A stretch of 17,230 bases of DNA, taken from contig JAQZAY010000051.1 in NCBI GenBank assembly GCA_029239415.1, forward strand, positions 1 through 17,230, in the 5' to 3' direction. The DNA comes from Pseudomonas sp. (lineage in GTDB: Bacteria; Pseudomonadota; Gammaproteobacteria; Pseudomonadales; Pseudomonadaceae). Shown here in pieces: positions 8,473 to 16,628 of this stretch (within the stretch, counting starts at the first letter, position 1; each line of letters starts with the position of its first letter). The notes beneath the pieces are model-generated. The model was not told where the DNA came from and searched no databases. It was given only the letters and a program-made list of their open reading frames with translations. The position numbers were made by a program, and so were the translations under genes.

Positions 8473-8859
8473 CTAGAGCGCGACGAAGGTTCCCTGGGCC
8501 TTGGCGATGAGTTTTTCGCCTTGGAGCACGTCGGCGTCGACCACCAGCGTGCGGCGCCCGGCGTGCAGCACGCGGGCGATGCACAGCACCTCGCCGTCGC
8601 TGACACCGCGCAGGTAGTTGATCTTGCACTCCAATGTGACGCTTTGGCGGTCAAAACCATGGCTGCTGGAGCAGGCCAGTCCCATGGCAATGTCCACCAG
8701 GCTGAAGATCGCCCCGCCGTGCAGGTTGCCGCCGCGGTTGCGCAGGTGCGGCTCGAGCGCCAGGGCGACCTCGGCAACGCCTTCTTCAAGGCGTTGCAGG
8801 CGGCAGCCCAGAAGCTGGCTATAGGCGCTTTGCACCAGTTCCTCGGACACCTGCATCAT
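8473..8859 (-). CDS. PaaI-type hotdog-fold thioesterase
   Basis: This 128-residue single hotdog domain matches the usual length of PaaI/YbgC-like acyl-CoA thioesterases. The catalytic region is [20 protein letters not shown] (41-60), with the HGG turn at 47-49 and D56 as the probable acidic residue. After it come the long beta-strands [28 protein letters not shown] and [23 protein letters not shown]. These proteins hydrolyse acyl- or aryl-CoA thioesters in the cytoplasm; the substrate here is unknown. Start ATG 8859 overlaps the tex stop in ATGA, and GAAGAAGAA precedes it. A second ATG directly follows, so the start may be one codon later. Overlap with tex implies co-translation, although a functional link is not obvious. 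Confidence 0.88.
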   Translation of the reverse strand: MMQVSEELVQSAYSQLLGCRLQRLEEGVAEVALALEPHLRNRGGNLHGGAIFSLVDIAMGLACSSSHGFDRQSVTLECKINYLRGVSDGEVLCIARVLHAGRRTLVVDADVLQGEKLIAKAQGTFVAL

Positions 8860-11177
8860 TTCTTCTTCAACTGCTTGGCGTTGGCGAACAGCGAGGCCAT
8901 GGCGCTGTTGGCCGCCGGTGCGCTTTCGCGCGGCGGGCGGGCCGGGGCCTGCTGCTGGCGCGCGCCGCCATGCGCACGGCCACCGCGGTTGCCCTCGACC
9001 TTCTCGCCCGGGGTATCGCTCATGCGCATCGACAGGCCCACGCGCTTGCGCGGGATGTCCACTTCCATGACCTTGACCTTGACCACGTCACCGGCCTTGA
9101 CCGCTTCGCGCGGGTCCTTGACGAACTTTTCCGACAGCGCCGAGATATGCACCAGGCCGTCCTGGTGCACGCCGATGTCGACGAAGGCGCCGAAGTTGGT
9201 GACGTTGGTCACCACGCCTTCGAGGATCATCCCCGGCTCCAGGTCCTTGAGGTCTTCGACGCCCTCCTGGAAGGACGCGGTCTTGAACTCGGGGCGCGGG
9301 TCGCGGCCTGGCTTGTCCAGCTCCTGGAGGATGTCGGTGACGGTCGGCAGGCCGAAGGTCTCGTCGGTGTATTTCTTCGGGTCCAGGCGCTTGAGAAAGG
9401 CGCTGTCGCCGATCAGCGAACGGATATCGCGCTCGGTCTGGGCGGCGATGCGCTGCACCAGCGGGTAGGCTTCGGGGTGGACCGCCGAGGCATCCAGGGG
9501 ATTGTCGCCGTTCATCACGCGCAAGAAGCCTGCGGCCTGCTCGAAGGTCTTCTCGCCCAGGCGGCTGACTTTCTTGAGGGCGGCGCGGGTAGCGAAGGCG
9601 CCATGGGTATCACGGTGCGTGACGATGTTCTGCGCCAGGGTGGCGTTGAGCCCGGAAATGCGCGTGAGCAGGGCCACGGAAGCGGTGTTGACGTCGACGC
9701 CGACGGCGTTCACGCAGTCCTCGACCACCGCGTCCAGGCCGCGGGCCAGCTTGACCTGCGAGACATCGTGCTGGTACTGGCCGACGCCGATGGATTTCGG
9801 GTCGATCTTCACCAGCTCCGCCAGAGGATCCTGCAGGCGACGGGCGATCGACACGGCGCCGCGCAGCGAGACGTCCAGGTCGGGGAATTCGCGAGCGGCG
9901 AGCTCCGAGGCCGAGTACACCGAAGCGCCGGCCTCGGAGACCATGACCTTGGTCATCTGCAATGCTGGATACTTCTTGATCAGCTCGGCGGCCAGCTTGT
10001 CGGTCTCGCGGCTGGCGGTGCCGTTGCCGATGGCGATCAGCTCGACCGAATGCTTGGCGCAGAGGGCGGCCAGCACGGCAAGGGTGCGATCCCATTCGTT
10101 GCGTGGCACATGCGGGTAGACCGTGGCGGTGTCCAGCACCTTGCCAGTGCGGTCGACCACCGCCACCTTGCAGCCGGTGCGCAGGCCCGGGTCCAGGCCC
10201 AGGGTGGCACGCGGGCCCGCCGGGGCGGCCAGCAGCAGGTCATGCAGGTTGTGCGCGAAGACGTTGATCGCCTCGCCCTCGGCGCTGTCGCGCAGCTCGC
10301 CGAACAGGTCGGTTTCAAGGTGGGTGTACAGCTTGACCTTCCAGGTCCAGCGCACTACCTCGGCCAGCCACTTGTCGGCCGGACGATCGCGGTTGGCGAC
10401 GCCAAAGTGCTCGCCGATCATCAGCTCGCACGGGTGCAGGGTGCCGGGCAGTTCTTCTCCCACCTTGAGCGATGCGCTCAGCACGCCTTCGTTGCGCCCG
10501 CGGAAAATCGCCAGGGCGCGGTGCGAGGGTACGCCACGCAGCAGTTCGTCATGGGCGAAGTAGTCGCGGAACTTGGCGCCTTCTTCTTCCTTGCCGGCGA
10601 TCACGCGGGCGCTGAGCACGGCTTCTTGCTTGAGAAAGCCGCGCAGTTTCTCGAGCAAGCCTGCGTCTTCGGCGAAGCGTTCCATGAGGATGTACTTGGC
10701 GCCGTCCAGCGCTGCCTTGACGTCGGCCACGCCCTTGTCCGCGTCGACAAAGCGCGCGGCTTCGGTTTCCGGCGAGCGCCGCGGGTCGTCGAACAGGCCG
10801 TCGGCCAGCTCGCCCAGGCCGGCTTCCAGGGCGATCTGGCCCTTGGTGCGGCGTTTCTGCTTGTACGGCAGATAGAGGTCTTCGAGGCGGGTCTTGGTGT
10901 CGGCCAGCTTGATCTCGCGCGCCAGTTCAGGGGTCAGCTTGCCCTGCTCCTCGATGCTCGACAGGATGCTCGCGCGGCGGTCGTCGAGCTCGCGCAGATA
11001 GCGCAGGCGCTCTTCCAGGTGGCGCAACTGGGTGTCATCCAGGCTGCCGGTGACTTCCTTGCGGTAACGGGCGATGAAAGGCACGGTCGAACCTTCATCC
11101 AGTAACGACACGGCCGCCTCGACCTGCTGTGGACGAACGCCCAGTTCCTCGGCGATACGGCTGTTGATGCTGTCCAT
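8856..11177 (-). CDS. tex: Tex, S1-domain RNA-binding transcription accessory protein
   Basis: This 773-residue protein has the full Tex architecture. An N-terminal helical region opens with [13 protein letters not shown] and [11 protein letters not shown] YqgF-like RNase H fold begins at [12 protein letters not shown] (about 323-440, with [12 protein letters not shown]). Helix-hairpin-helix repeats cover about 490-555 ([16 protein letters not shown]). An S1 domain spans 648-719 ([18 protein letters not shown]). A basic, Gly/Arg/Pro-rich tail ends in LKKK. Tex binds nucleic acid and influences transcription and virulence gene expression; its exact activity is unclear. I chose ATG 11177 because AGGTGG (11187-11182) precedes it and the protein then begins as in known Tex. 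The open frame upstream is a non-coding extension. The gene is divergent from ompR. Confidence 0.95.
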   Translation of the reverse strand: MDSINSRIAEELGVRPQQVEAAVSLLDEGSTVPFIARYRKEVTGSLDDTQLRHLEERLRYLRELDDRRASILSSIEEQGKLTPELAREIKLADTKTRLEDLYLPYKQKRRTKGQIALEAGLGELADGLFDDPRRSPETEAARFVDADKGVADVKAALDGAKYILMERFAEDAGLLEKLRGFLKQEAVLSARVIAGKEEEGAKFRDYFAHDELLRGVPSHRALAIFRGRNEGVLSASLKVGEELPGTLHPCELMIGEHFGVANRDRPADKWLAEVVRWTWKVKLYTHLETDLFGELRDSAEGEAINVFAHNLHDLLLAAPAGPRATLGLDPGLRTGCKVAVVDRTGKVLDTATVYPHVPRNEWDRTLAVLAALCAKHSVELIAIGNGTASRETDKLAAELIKKYPALQMTKVMVSEAGASVYSASELAAREFPDLDVSLRGAVSIARRLQDPLAELVKIDPKSIGVGQYQHDVSQVKLARGLDAVVEDCVNAVGVDVNTASVALLTRISGLNATLAQNIVTHRDTHGAFATRAALKKVSRLGEKTFEQAAGFLRVMNGDNPLDASAVHPEAYPLVQRIAAQTERDIRSLIGDSAFLKRLDPKKYTDETFGLPTVTDILQELDKPGRDPRPEFKTASFQEGVEDLKDLEPGMILEGVVTNVTNFGAFVDIGVHQDGLVHISALSEKFVKDPREAVKAGDVVKVKVMEVDIPRKRVGLSMRMSDTPGEKVEGNRGGRAHGGARQQQAPARPPRESAPAANSAMASLFANAKQLKKK

Positions 11178-11405
11178 GAAACCACCTGAAAAATTGTGAG
11201 TGCTTGAGGCCGCGGGTGGGCACCAGGTGCCGGCGACGCTGGATGAAAGCGGCGCATTATACCTACCCAGTCCGGCTTGCGGTGATGGCCGCGGGCCACG
11301 CCGGGTGGGCAGCAGTGGCACCCGGGGAAAAATCTGCTAACAATGCACACGGCACGATCGAATGTGGCTACGCCATAATGCGCGCCGAGATCATAGGAGC
11401 TTTCA
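11178..11405. promoter_or_regulatory. Divergent tex/ompR upstream region
   Basis: This 228-bp region must hold the starts for both genes. On the - strand a consensus TATAAT (11271-11266) could be the tex -10, but no good -35 is at the right distance. On the + strand CATAAT (11374-11379) is 27 bases before ompR, also without a clear -35. Two dyads are visible. GGCACC-A-GGTGCC (11219-11231) lies in the tex leader. CCGGGTG (11301-11307) and CACCCGG (11319-11325) form the second. The ompR ribosome site AGGAG (11395-11399) is 6 bases before its ATG. Confidence 0.45.
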
Positions 11406-12146
11406 ATGACCAGCACTGCAAACAACGCGGAAGGCGAGAAGATACTCATCGTCGACGACGATCCCGGGCTGAGCAGCCTGCTTGAGCGATTCTTCACCAG
11501 CAAGGGCTATCGCGCCCGCGCCGTGCCCAACGTCGAGCAGATGGACCGGTTGCTGGCGCGCGAGGTGTTCAACCTGGTGGTGCTCGACCTGATGCTGCCT
11601 GGCGAAGATGGCCTGTCGGCCTGCCGCCGCCTGCGCGCGGCGAACAACAACATCCCGATCATCATGCTCACCGCCAAGGGCGACGAGCTCAGCCGCATCA
11701 AGGGCCTGGAACTGGGCGCCGACGACTACCTGGCCAAGCCGTTCAACCCCGACGAGCTGGTCGCGCGGGTCAAGGCCGTGCTGCGGCGCCAGGCGCCAAG
11801 CGTGCCAGGCGCGCCGGGCAGCGAGGACGAGACGGTCAGCTTCGGCGACTACCAGCTGTCCCTGGCCACCCGCGAACTCAAGCGGGGCGACGAGGTCCAC
11901 ATGCTGACCACCGGCGAGTTCGCCGTGCTCAAGGCGCTGGTCATGCATGCCCGCGAACCGCTGACCCGCGACAAGCTGATGAACCTGGCCCGCGGCCGCG
12001 AATGGGACGCCCTGGAGCGCTCCATCGACGTGCAGATCTCGCGCCTGCGGCGCATGATCGAGCCCGACCCGTCCAAGCCCCGTTATATCCAGACCGTCTG
12101 GGGCGTGGGGTATGTCTTCGTGCCGGATGGCAACGCCGGCAAGTGA
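11406..12146 (+). CDS. ompR: OmpR-type response regulator (AmgR orthologue)
   Basis: This 246-residue protein has a receiver domain and a winged-helix DNA-binding domain. Acidic pocket residues are D17-D19 in LIVDDDPGL, the phosphoacceptor is D61 in VVLDLMLPGEDG, and the switch residues are T89 and K111 (ADDYLAKPFNP). The C-terminal OmpR/PhoB domain ends in RSIDVQISRLRRMIEPDPSKPRYI and the QTVWGVGYVF wing. It is phosphorylated by the EnvZ kinase encoded next. In P. aeruginosa the pair at this position between tex and rimK is called AmgRS, and it responds to envelope stress from misfolded membrane protein and aminoglycosides. I infer the same role here from gene order. envZ lies 120 bases downstream beyond an attenuator-like hairpin. 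Confidence 0.96.
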   Translation: MTSTANNAEGEKILIVDDDPGLSSLLERFFTSKGYRARAVPNVEQMDRLLAREVFNLVVLDLMLPGEDGLSACRRLRAANNNIPIIMLTAKGDELSRIKGLELGADDYLAKPFNPDELVARVKAVLRRQAPSVPGAPGSEDETVSFGDYQLSLATRELKRGDEVHMLTTGEFAVLKALVMHAREPLTRDKLMNLARGREWDALERSIDVQISRLRRMIEPDPSKPRYIQTVWGVGYVFVPDGNAGK

Positions 12147-12173
12147 TATCCGTCTGTAGGCTCGTCTCGGCGG

Positions 12174-12202
12174 CAGGGTGATTCCATGGATCGCCCTGTT
12201 TT
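12174..12202 (+). terminator. Terminator- or attenuator-like hairpin between ompR and envZ
   Basis: CAGGGTGAT (12174-12182) pairs with ATCGCCCTG (12190-12198), a 9-bp stem with one G-U pair and a 7-base loop. TTTT follows (12199-12202). It sits inside a two-component operon, so partial termination would keep the kinase below the regulator. The copies of CGTCTGTAG at 12151-12159 and 12203-12211 flank it. Confidence 0.6.
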
Positions 12203-12266
12203 CGTCTGTAGCGGGCCAACAAAGTCAGCGAGCCGCGCTCGCGTTTGCCCTGTGTAGCTGTCCTCG

Positions 12267-13580
12267 ATGAAAACGCCCCTGTGGTTCCCCCAGAGCTTCT
12301 TCGCCCGCACCCTCTGGCTGGTGCTGATCGTCGTCCTGTTCTCCAAGGCGCTGACCCTGGTCTACCTGCTGATGAACGAGGACGTGCTGGTGGACCGCCA
12401 GTACAGCCACGGCGTGGCCCTGACGCTGCGCGCCTACTGGGCCGCCGACGAGGAAAACCGAGACCGCATCGCCGAGGCCGCCGGGCTGATCCGCGTCGTG
12501 GGTTCGGGCGTGCCCGAAGGCGAGCAGCACTGGCCCTACAGCGAGATCTACCAGCGCCAGATGCAGGCCGAGCTGGGCGAGGACACCGAGGTCCGCCTGC
12601 GCGTGCATGCTCCGCCGGCGCTGTGGGTGAATGCGCCGAGCCTGGGCGATGGCTGGATGAAGGTGCCGCTGTACCCGCATCCGCTGCGCGGGCAGAAGAT
12701 CTGGAACGTGCTGGGATGGTTCCTGGCCATCGGCCTGCTGTCGACGGCCTCGGCGTGGATCTTCGTGCGCCAGCTCAACCAGCCGCTCAAGCGCCTGGTG
12801 TTCGCCGCGCGGCAACTGGGCCAGGGACGCAGCGTACGCCTGCCGGTCAGCGACACGCCGAGCGAGATGACCGAGGTCTATCGTTCATTCAACCAGATGG
12901 CCGAGGATGTCGAGCAGGCGGGGCGCGAGCGCGAGCTGATGCTGGCCGGCGTGTCCCATGACCTGCGCACGCCGCTGACGCGCCTGCGCCTGTCGCTGTC
13001 GATGCTGCCCAGCGACAACGACCTGACCGACGACATGGTCCGCGACATCGAGGACATGGACGCGATCCTCGACCAGTTCCTGGCGTTCATCCGTGATGGG
13101 CGCGACGAGCCGGTGGAGCAGGTCTACCTGGCCGACCTGGTGCGCGAGGTGGTGGCCCCGTTCAACCAGCCCGAGGAGCGCGTGCGCCTGTGCCTGGAGT
13201 CGATCCCGCCGTTCCCGCTGCGCCGGGTATCGTTCAAGCGCCTGCTCAACAACCTGATCGGCAACGCCCTCTACCACGCGGGCCAGGGCGTGGAGGTGGC
13301 GGCCTATGTGTCTGGCGATTTCAGCGCACCCTACGTGGTGCTGAGCGTGCTGGACCGCGGCGCGGGCATCGATCCCGCGGAGCTCGAAGGCATCTTCAAC
13401 CCGTTCATCCGTGGCGACCGGGCGCGCAGCGGCAAGGGGACGGGGCTGGGGCTGGCGATCGTCAAGCGTATCGCCGCGCAGCATGGCGGCAATGTCGAGC
13501 TGCGCAATCGCTCCGGTGGCGGCATCGAGGCCCGGGTCAGGCTTCCCCTGGGCCTGCTGCTGCCGCGCGACGCGGTCTGA
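12267..13580 (+). CDS. envZ: EnvZ-type sensor histidine kinase (AmgS orthologue)
   Basis: This 437-residue inner-membrane kinase is the partner of OmpR. Transmembrane helix 1 is about 14-35 (RTLWLVLIVVLFSKALTLVYLL). The periplasmic sensor spans about 36-145, and helix 2 is about 146-167. A HAMP linker (about 168-221, RQLNQPLKRLVFAARQLGQG) leads to the H-box with H231 in AGVSHDLRTPLTRLRL. The ATPase domain has the N-box N333 (NNLIGNALYHAG), G1 DRGAGI (363-368), F-box IFNPFIRG and G2 GKGTGLGLAI (389-398). The H-D-L-R-T-P-L-T-R-L signature is EnvZ-like. No clear Shine-Dalgarno precedes ATG 12267, which with the upstream hairpin suggests low expression. Its TGA directly abuts the rimK stop on the other strand. 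Confidence 0.95.
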   Translation: MKTPLWFPQSFFARTLWLVLIVVLFSKALTLVYLLMNEDVLVDRQYSHGVALTLRAYWAADEENRDRIAEAAGLIRVVGSGVPEGEQHWPYSEIYQRQMQAELGEDTEVRLRVHAPPALWVNAPSLGDGWMKVPLYPHPLRGQKIWNVLGWFLAIGLLSTASAWIFVRQLNQPLKRLVFAARQLGQGRSVRLPVSDTPSEMTEVYRSFNQMAEDVEQAGRERELMLAGVSHDLRTPLTRLRLSLSMLPSDNDLTDDMVRDIEDMDAILDQFLAFIRDGRDEPVEQVYLADLVREVVAPFNQPEERVRLCLESIPPFPLRRVSFKRLLNNLIGNALYHAGQGVEVAAYVSGDFSAPYVVLSVLDRGAGIDPAELEGIFNPFIRGDRARSGKGTGLGLAIVKRIAAQHGGNVELRNRSGGGIEARVRLPLGLLLPRDAV

Positions 13581-14486
13581 TCAGCCCTTGCCCTTGGTGC
13601 GGGTCAGGTTTGGCCCGCCGTTTTTCTCCAGGTGTTCGATGATCATCCCGGCGACGTCCTTGCTGGTGGTGACCTCAATGCCTTCGAGGCCCGGCGAGGA
13701 GTTGACCTCCATCACCAGCGGGCCATGATTGGACCGCAGGATGTCGACGCCCGCCACGCTCAGGCCCATCACCTTGGCGGCGCGGATGGCCGTCATGCGC
13801 TCTTCGGGCGTGATCTTGATCAGGCTGGCGCTGCCGCCGCGGTGCAGGTTGGAGCGGAACTCGCCCGGCTTGGCCTGGCGCTTCATCGAGGCAATGACCT
13901 TGTCGCCGACGACGAAGCAGCGGATATCGGCGCCCCCGGCCTCCTTGATGTACTCCTGTACCATGATGTTCTGCTTCAGGCCCATGAAGGCCTCGATCAC
14001 CGACTCGGCCGCCTTGGTGGTTTCGCACAGCACCACGCCGATGCCCTGGGTGCCCTCGAGCACCTTGATGACCAGCGGCGCGCCGTTGACCATCTGAATC
14101 AGGTCGGGAATGTCGTCAGGGGAGTGGGCGAAACCCGTGACCGGCAGGCCGATGCCCCGGCGCGACAGCAACTGCAGCGAGCGCAGCTTGTCACGCGAGC
14201 GGGCAATGGCCACCGATTCATTCAACGGGAACACGCCCATCATCTCGAACTGGCGCAGTACCGCGCAGCCGTAGAACGTCACCGAGGCGCCGATCCGCGG
14301 GATCACCGCGTCGAAGCCTTCCATGGGCTTGCCCCGGTAGTGGATCTGCGGCTTGTGGCTGGCGATGTTCATGTAGGCGCGCAGGGTATCGATGACGACC
14401 ATTTCATGGCCGCGCTGGGTACCGGCCTCGACCAGCCGGCGGGTGGAATACAGACGCGGGTTGCGCGACAGGACAGCGATCTTCAT
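13581..14486 (-). CDS. rimK: RimK, ribosomal protein S6 glutamate ligase
   Basis: This 301-residue ATP-grasp ligase adds glutamate residues to the C-terminus of ribosomal protein S6, which in Pseudomonas alters translation of particular mRNAs. The N-terminal domain begins [18 protein letters not shown]. The ATP-grasp core includes K141 in [44 protein letters not shown], the N-rich FRSNLHRGG loop, and metal ligands E260 and N262 in [13 protein letters not shown]. The chain ends in a basic tail, TRTKGKG. ATG 14486 overlaps the rimB stop in ATGA, so the two are co-translated. It converges on envZ with no spacer, and no terminator is visible between them. Confidence 0.95.
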   Translation of the reverse strand: MKIAVLSRNPRLYSTRRLVEAGTQRGHEMVVIDTLRAYMNIASHKPQIHYRGKPMEGFDAVIPRIGASVTFYGCAVLRQFEMMGVFPLNESVAIARSRDKLRSLQLLSRRGIGLPVTGFAHSPDDIPDLIQMVNGAPLVIKVLEGTQGIGVVLCETTKAAESVIEAFMGLKQNIMVQEYIKEAGGADIRCFVVGDKVIASMKRQAKPGEFRSNLHRGGSASLIKITPEERMTAIRAAKVMGLSVAGVDILRSNHGPLVMEVNSSPGLEGIEVTTSKDVAGMIIEHLEKNGGPNLTRTKGKG

Positions 14487-14965
14487 GCAGCACCTGTGAA
14501 AGGAGGGAGAGTGGCCACGAAGGCCGGTTTGTCCTGAACGTACTTGAGGCCGGGGTTGACCACCAACTGGCCATGGACCAGTGCCTTGGAGCCCAGCAAC
14601 AGGCGGTAGCGCATGGACTTGCGACAGGCCAGGGTAAACTCGACCTGCCAGACCCGGTCACCGAGCGCCAGGGGCGTGCGGATCACGTAGCGGGCCTGGG
14701 CGTGGCCGTTGGAGCTCTTGATGATCTTCATGGTGACCAACGGGGCCTCGCAGCGACGGTGTCGCAACTGCACGACCGTGCCGAGGTGGGCATTGAAGCG
14801 CACCCAGGGCTCGCCGTCACGTTCGAAGGTTTCCACCTCTGTGGCGTGCAGGGTCGACGTACTGGCACCCGTGTCGATCTTGGCACGCAGGCCCGCGACA
14901 CCGAGGCCCGGCAACGCGACCCACTCGCGCAGGCCGATCACAGTCAGATGGTCAAATGTCTTCAC
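14483..14965 (-). CDS. rimB: RimB, retropepsin-like (ATP-dependent zinc protease family) protein
   Basis: This 160-residue protein belongs to the RimB family (DUF785). The fold is retropepsin-like, with the active-site triad in D31-T-G-A-S within [17 protein letters not shown] second family segment is [24 protein letters not shown]. In P. fluorescens, RimB acts with RimK in control of S6 glutamylation. I chose GTG 14965 because AGG lies 9 bases upstream and the protein then begins [19 protein letters not shown], the usual family start. The open frame continues to 15118, but that part overlaps hslR on the other strand and lacks family similarity. Translation is coupled to rimK by a 4-base overlap. 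No rimA-sized gene is evident upstream. Confidence 0.9.
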   Translation of the reverse strand: MKTFDHLTVIGLREWVALPGLGVAGLRAKIDTGASTSTLHATEVETFERDGEPWVRFNAHLGTVVQLRHRRCEAPLVTMKIIKSSNGHAQARYVIRTPLALGDRVWQVEFTLACRKSMRYRLLLGSKALVHGQLVVNPGLKYVQDKPAFVATLPPFTGAA

Positions 14966-15074
14966 GATGCGCAACCTGCGAAAAATTCGGTGAACTGTAA
15001 GCACACCGCAGACTTTTTGCATCTGCACGTTAAGGTAGTACAGTTCCAGGAAAGACAGTGTTCGAGGAAATGCC
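14966..15074. promoter_or_regulatory. Divergent rimB/hslR upstream region with 8-bp inverted repeat
   Basis: GAACTGTA (14992-14999) and TACAGTTC (15039-15046) form a perfect 8-bp inverted repeat with 39 bases between. TTGCAT (15017-15022) and TACAGT (15039-15044), 16 bases apart, could be a weak + strand promoter for hslR whose -10 is one arm of the repeat. The other arm has the same TACAGT on the - strand (14999-14994), facing rimB. The hslR ribosome site is GAGGAA (15063-15068). Confidence 0.4.
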
Positions 15075-15476
15075 ATGGCACAAAAGTCCGATGAAGACGA
15101 CAAGGTCCGCCTGGACAAGTGGCTCTGGGCAGCGCGCTTCTACAAGACCCGTGCCCTGGCCAAGGCGGCCATCGAGAGCGGCAAGGTGCATTGTCGCGGC
15201 GAGCGCTGCAAGCCAGGCAAGGAGCCAAGGGTAGGGGACGAGTTTGTCCTGCGCACCGGCTTCGACGAGCGCACCGTGGTAGTGAAGGCCCTGTCGGCGG
15301 TGCGCCGCGGGGCGCCCGAGGCGCAGGCCTTGTATGAAGAGACCGCCGAGAGCCTCAAGCGCCGCGAGGAGGCCGCTGCGTTGCGCAAGGCCGGGGCGGT
15401 GGGCGTGGCCACCGATGGCCGTCCGACCAAGAAGCAGCGCCGGCAGATCCATCAGTTGCACGGCAACTACGACTAG
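15075..15476 (+). CDS. hslR: HslR, heat-shock protein 15 (S4-domain RNA-binding protein)
   Basis: This 133-residue protein has the same length as E. coli Hsp15. It binds stalled 50S subunits that still carry nascent peptidyl-tRNA and helps to recycle them. The S4 RNA-binding domain covers about 11-70, with VRLDKWLWAARFYKTRALAKAAIESGKVHCRG as its first half (KWLWAARFYKTR is the diagnostic stretch). A charged helical tail rich in Arg, Glu and Lys follows (about 85-125). ATG 15075 is preceded by GAGGAA 6 bases upstream. hslO follows 141 bases later in the same direction, as in the E. coli hslR-hslO pair, although the gap here is wider. No typical sigma-32 promoter is seen upstream. Confidence 0.95.
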   Translation: MAQKSDEDDKVRLDKWLWAARFYKTRALAKAAIESGKVHCRGERCKPGKEPRVGDEFVLRTGFDERTVVVKALSAVRRGAPEAQALYEETAESLKRREEAAALRKAGAVGVATDGRPTKKQRRQIHQLHGNYD

Positions 15477-15617
15477 CCGCGGCGCGGACTACACTCAAGC
15501 GACCTGACCGGCGACACTTGGAAAACGCGGCGCAAGCCACCACCTGATAGCATCAGCATTGTTTCGGGCTTACCTGAAGCCTGCACTTCTTGTCACCTTT
15601 TCAGACAGTCAGAACTC
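15477..15617 (+). other. hslR-hslO intergenic region
   Basis: This 141-bp gap has no clear terminator. One small hairpin, GGCTT-ACCTG-AAGCC (15567-15581), lies in the hslO leader. No strong Shine-Dalgarno precedes ATG 15618. A CTTGGAA (15517-15523) resembles a sigma-32 -35 box, but its partner is poor. Confidence 0.35.
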
Positions 15618-16517
15618 ATGCACGACTTGCCAGACACCGATTTCACCCAACGTTTCATCTTCGACGACCGCGATGTCCGCGGCGAATGGGTCGCGCTCGA
15701 TCGCAGCTACGGCGAAGTGCTGGCCCGCCATCCCTACCCCCAGCCGGTGGCAGAGCTCCTTGGCGAGCTGATGGCCGCCGCCGCGCTGCTGGTCGGCACG
15801 CTCAAGTTCGACGGCCTGCTGGTGCTGCAGGCGCGCTCACAGGGCCCGATCCCGCTGCTCATGGTCGAATGCTCCAGCGAGCGAGACATCCGTGGCATGG
15901 CCCGTTACGAGGGTGAGCAGATCGGCGTCGACGCGACCCTGGAGCAACTCATGCCCGCAGGCGAGCTGATCCTCACCATCGACCCGGTCAAGGGCCAGCG
16001 CTACCAGGGTATCGTCGATCTGGTCGGCGCCAACCTGTCGGAGTGCTTCACCAACTATTTCCTGCAGTCGCAGCAGATCAACACGCGCTTCTGGCTCACC
16101 GCCAGCGAAGGGCGCGCCCGTGGCCTGCTGCTGCAACAGCTGCCGGTCGATCGCCAGCCCGACGAAGAAGAGCGCGAAGAGAGCTGGCAGCACGTCATCG
16201 CCCTTGGCAGCACGCTCAAGGCCGAGGAGTGGGCACTCGACAACGAGACCCTGCTGCACCGCCTCTACCACGAAGAGGCCGTGCGCCTGTTCGATGTGCA
16301 GCCGTTGCGCTTCCGTTGCAGCTGTTCGCGCGAGCGTTCCGGCAATGCATTGGTCAGCCTGGGCCAGGCCGATGCGCAGAACCTGGTCGAGGAATGTGGC
16401 GGTACGGTCGAGATCGATTGCCAGTTCTGCAATGAGCGCTACTTCTTCGACGCAACCGATGTCGCGCAACTGTTCGCAGGTGGTGGAACGGACGAGCCGT
16501 CAGAAACTCGGCACTGA
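15618..16517 (+). CDS. hslO: HslO, redox-regulated chaperone Hsp33
   Basis: This 299-residue cytoplasmic holdase is activated by oxidation with heat. The zinc switch is complete: C234-S-C236 ([11 protein letters not shown]) and C268-Q-F-C271 ([11 protein letters not shown]). Reduced cysteines bind zinc; oxidation forms disulfides, releases zinc and exposes the client-binding surface. The N-terminal core begins [25 protein letters not shown] and holds ARYEGEQIG and the [18 protein letters not shown] region. The acidic linker [10 protein letters not shown] (181-190) is part of the metastable linker. ATG 15618 has only a weak ribosome site, but it matches the family start. The TGA stop lies inside a Cra-like palindrome, and a large terminator begins 14 bases later. 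Confidence 0.96.
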   Translation: MHDLPDTDFTQRFIFDDRDVRGEWVALDRSYGEVLARHPYPQPVAELLGELMAAAALLVGTLKFDGLLVLQARSQGPIPLLMVECSSERDIRGMARYEGEQIGVDATLEQLMPAGELILTIDPVKGQRYQGIVDLVGANLSECFTNYFLQSQQINTRFWLTASEGRARGLLLQQLPVDRQPDEEEREESWQHVIALGSTLKAEEWALDNETLLHRLYHEEAVRLFDVQPLRFRCSCSRERSGNALVSLGQADAQNLVEECGGTVEIDCQFCNERYFFDATDVAQLFAGGGTDEPSETRH

Positions 16518-16526
16518 AACGTTTCA
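16515..16526. promoter_or_regulatory. Perfect Cra (FruR)-like palindrome upstream of pckA
   Basis: TGAAACGTTTCA is a perfect 12-bp palindrome. It matches the E. coli Cra consensus (TGAAWCGTTTCA type) and differs from the P. putida fruB operator TTAAACGTTTCA at one base. Its first three bases are the hslO stop. It is about 79 bases upstream of the pckA extended -10. In E. coli, Cra activates gluconeogenic genes, including pckA. Confidence 0.45.
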
Positions 16527-16530
16527 CTTC

Positions 16531-16592
16531 AGGGCTTAGTCCTGTCGAACGGCTGAAAACCGCCGTTCTGACAGGAGGGCCCTACTTTTTTT
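16531..16592 (+). terminator. Large intrinsic terminator after hslO
   Basis: The outer pair AGGGC (16531-16535)/GCCCT (16579-16583) encloses TCCTGTC-GAACGG (16540-16552)/CCGTTC-T-GACAGGA (16563-16576), with one bulged T. Seven T residues follow (16586-16592). It ends the hslO transcript just before the pckA promoter. Confidence 0.9.
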
Positions 16593-16601
16593 GGGCGTTT
16601 C

Positions 16602-16610
16602 TGGCATAAT
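16602..16610 (+). promoter_or_regulatory. Candidate extended -10 promoter for pckA
   Basis: TGG-CATAAT is an extended -10 (TG 16602-16603, CATAAT 16605-16610). No convincing -35 lies 17 bases upstream (CTACTT), which suggests dependence on an activator. Transcription would start near 16617, giving a leader of about 80 bases. Confidence 0.5.
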
Positions 16611-16628
16611 CCGGCCACTTTTTTCGCT

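Noticed and set aside
8970..11105. Long + strand open frame (about 700 codons) opposite tex
   Set aside because: Antisense to tex, rich in Ala, Gly, Val and His without recognisable motifs; shadow frame.
14966..15118. Longer N-terminus for RimB
   Set aside because: It would overlap the start of hslR, includes the divergent promoter region, and lacks family similarity; GTG 14965 gives the standard family N-terminus.
15517..15548. Sigma-32 heat-shock promoter before hslO (CTTGGAA...CACCTGAT)
   Set aside because: The -35-like part is fair, but the -10-like part has too few matches to CCCCATNT and the spacing is at the limit.
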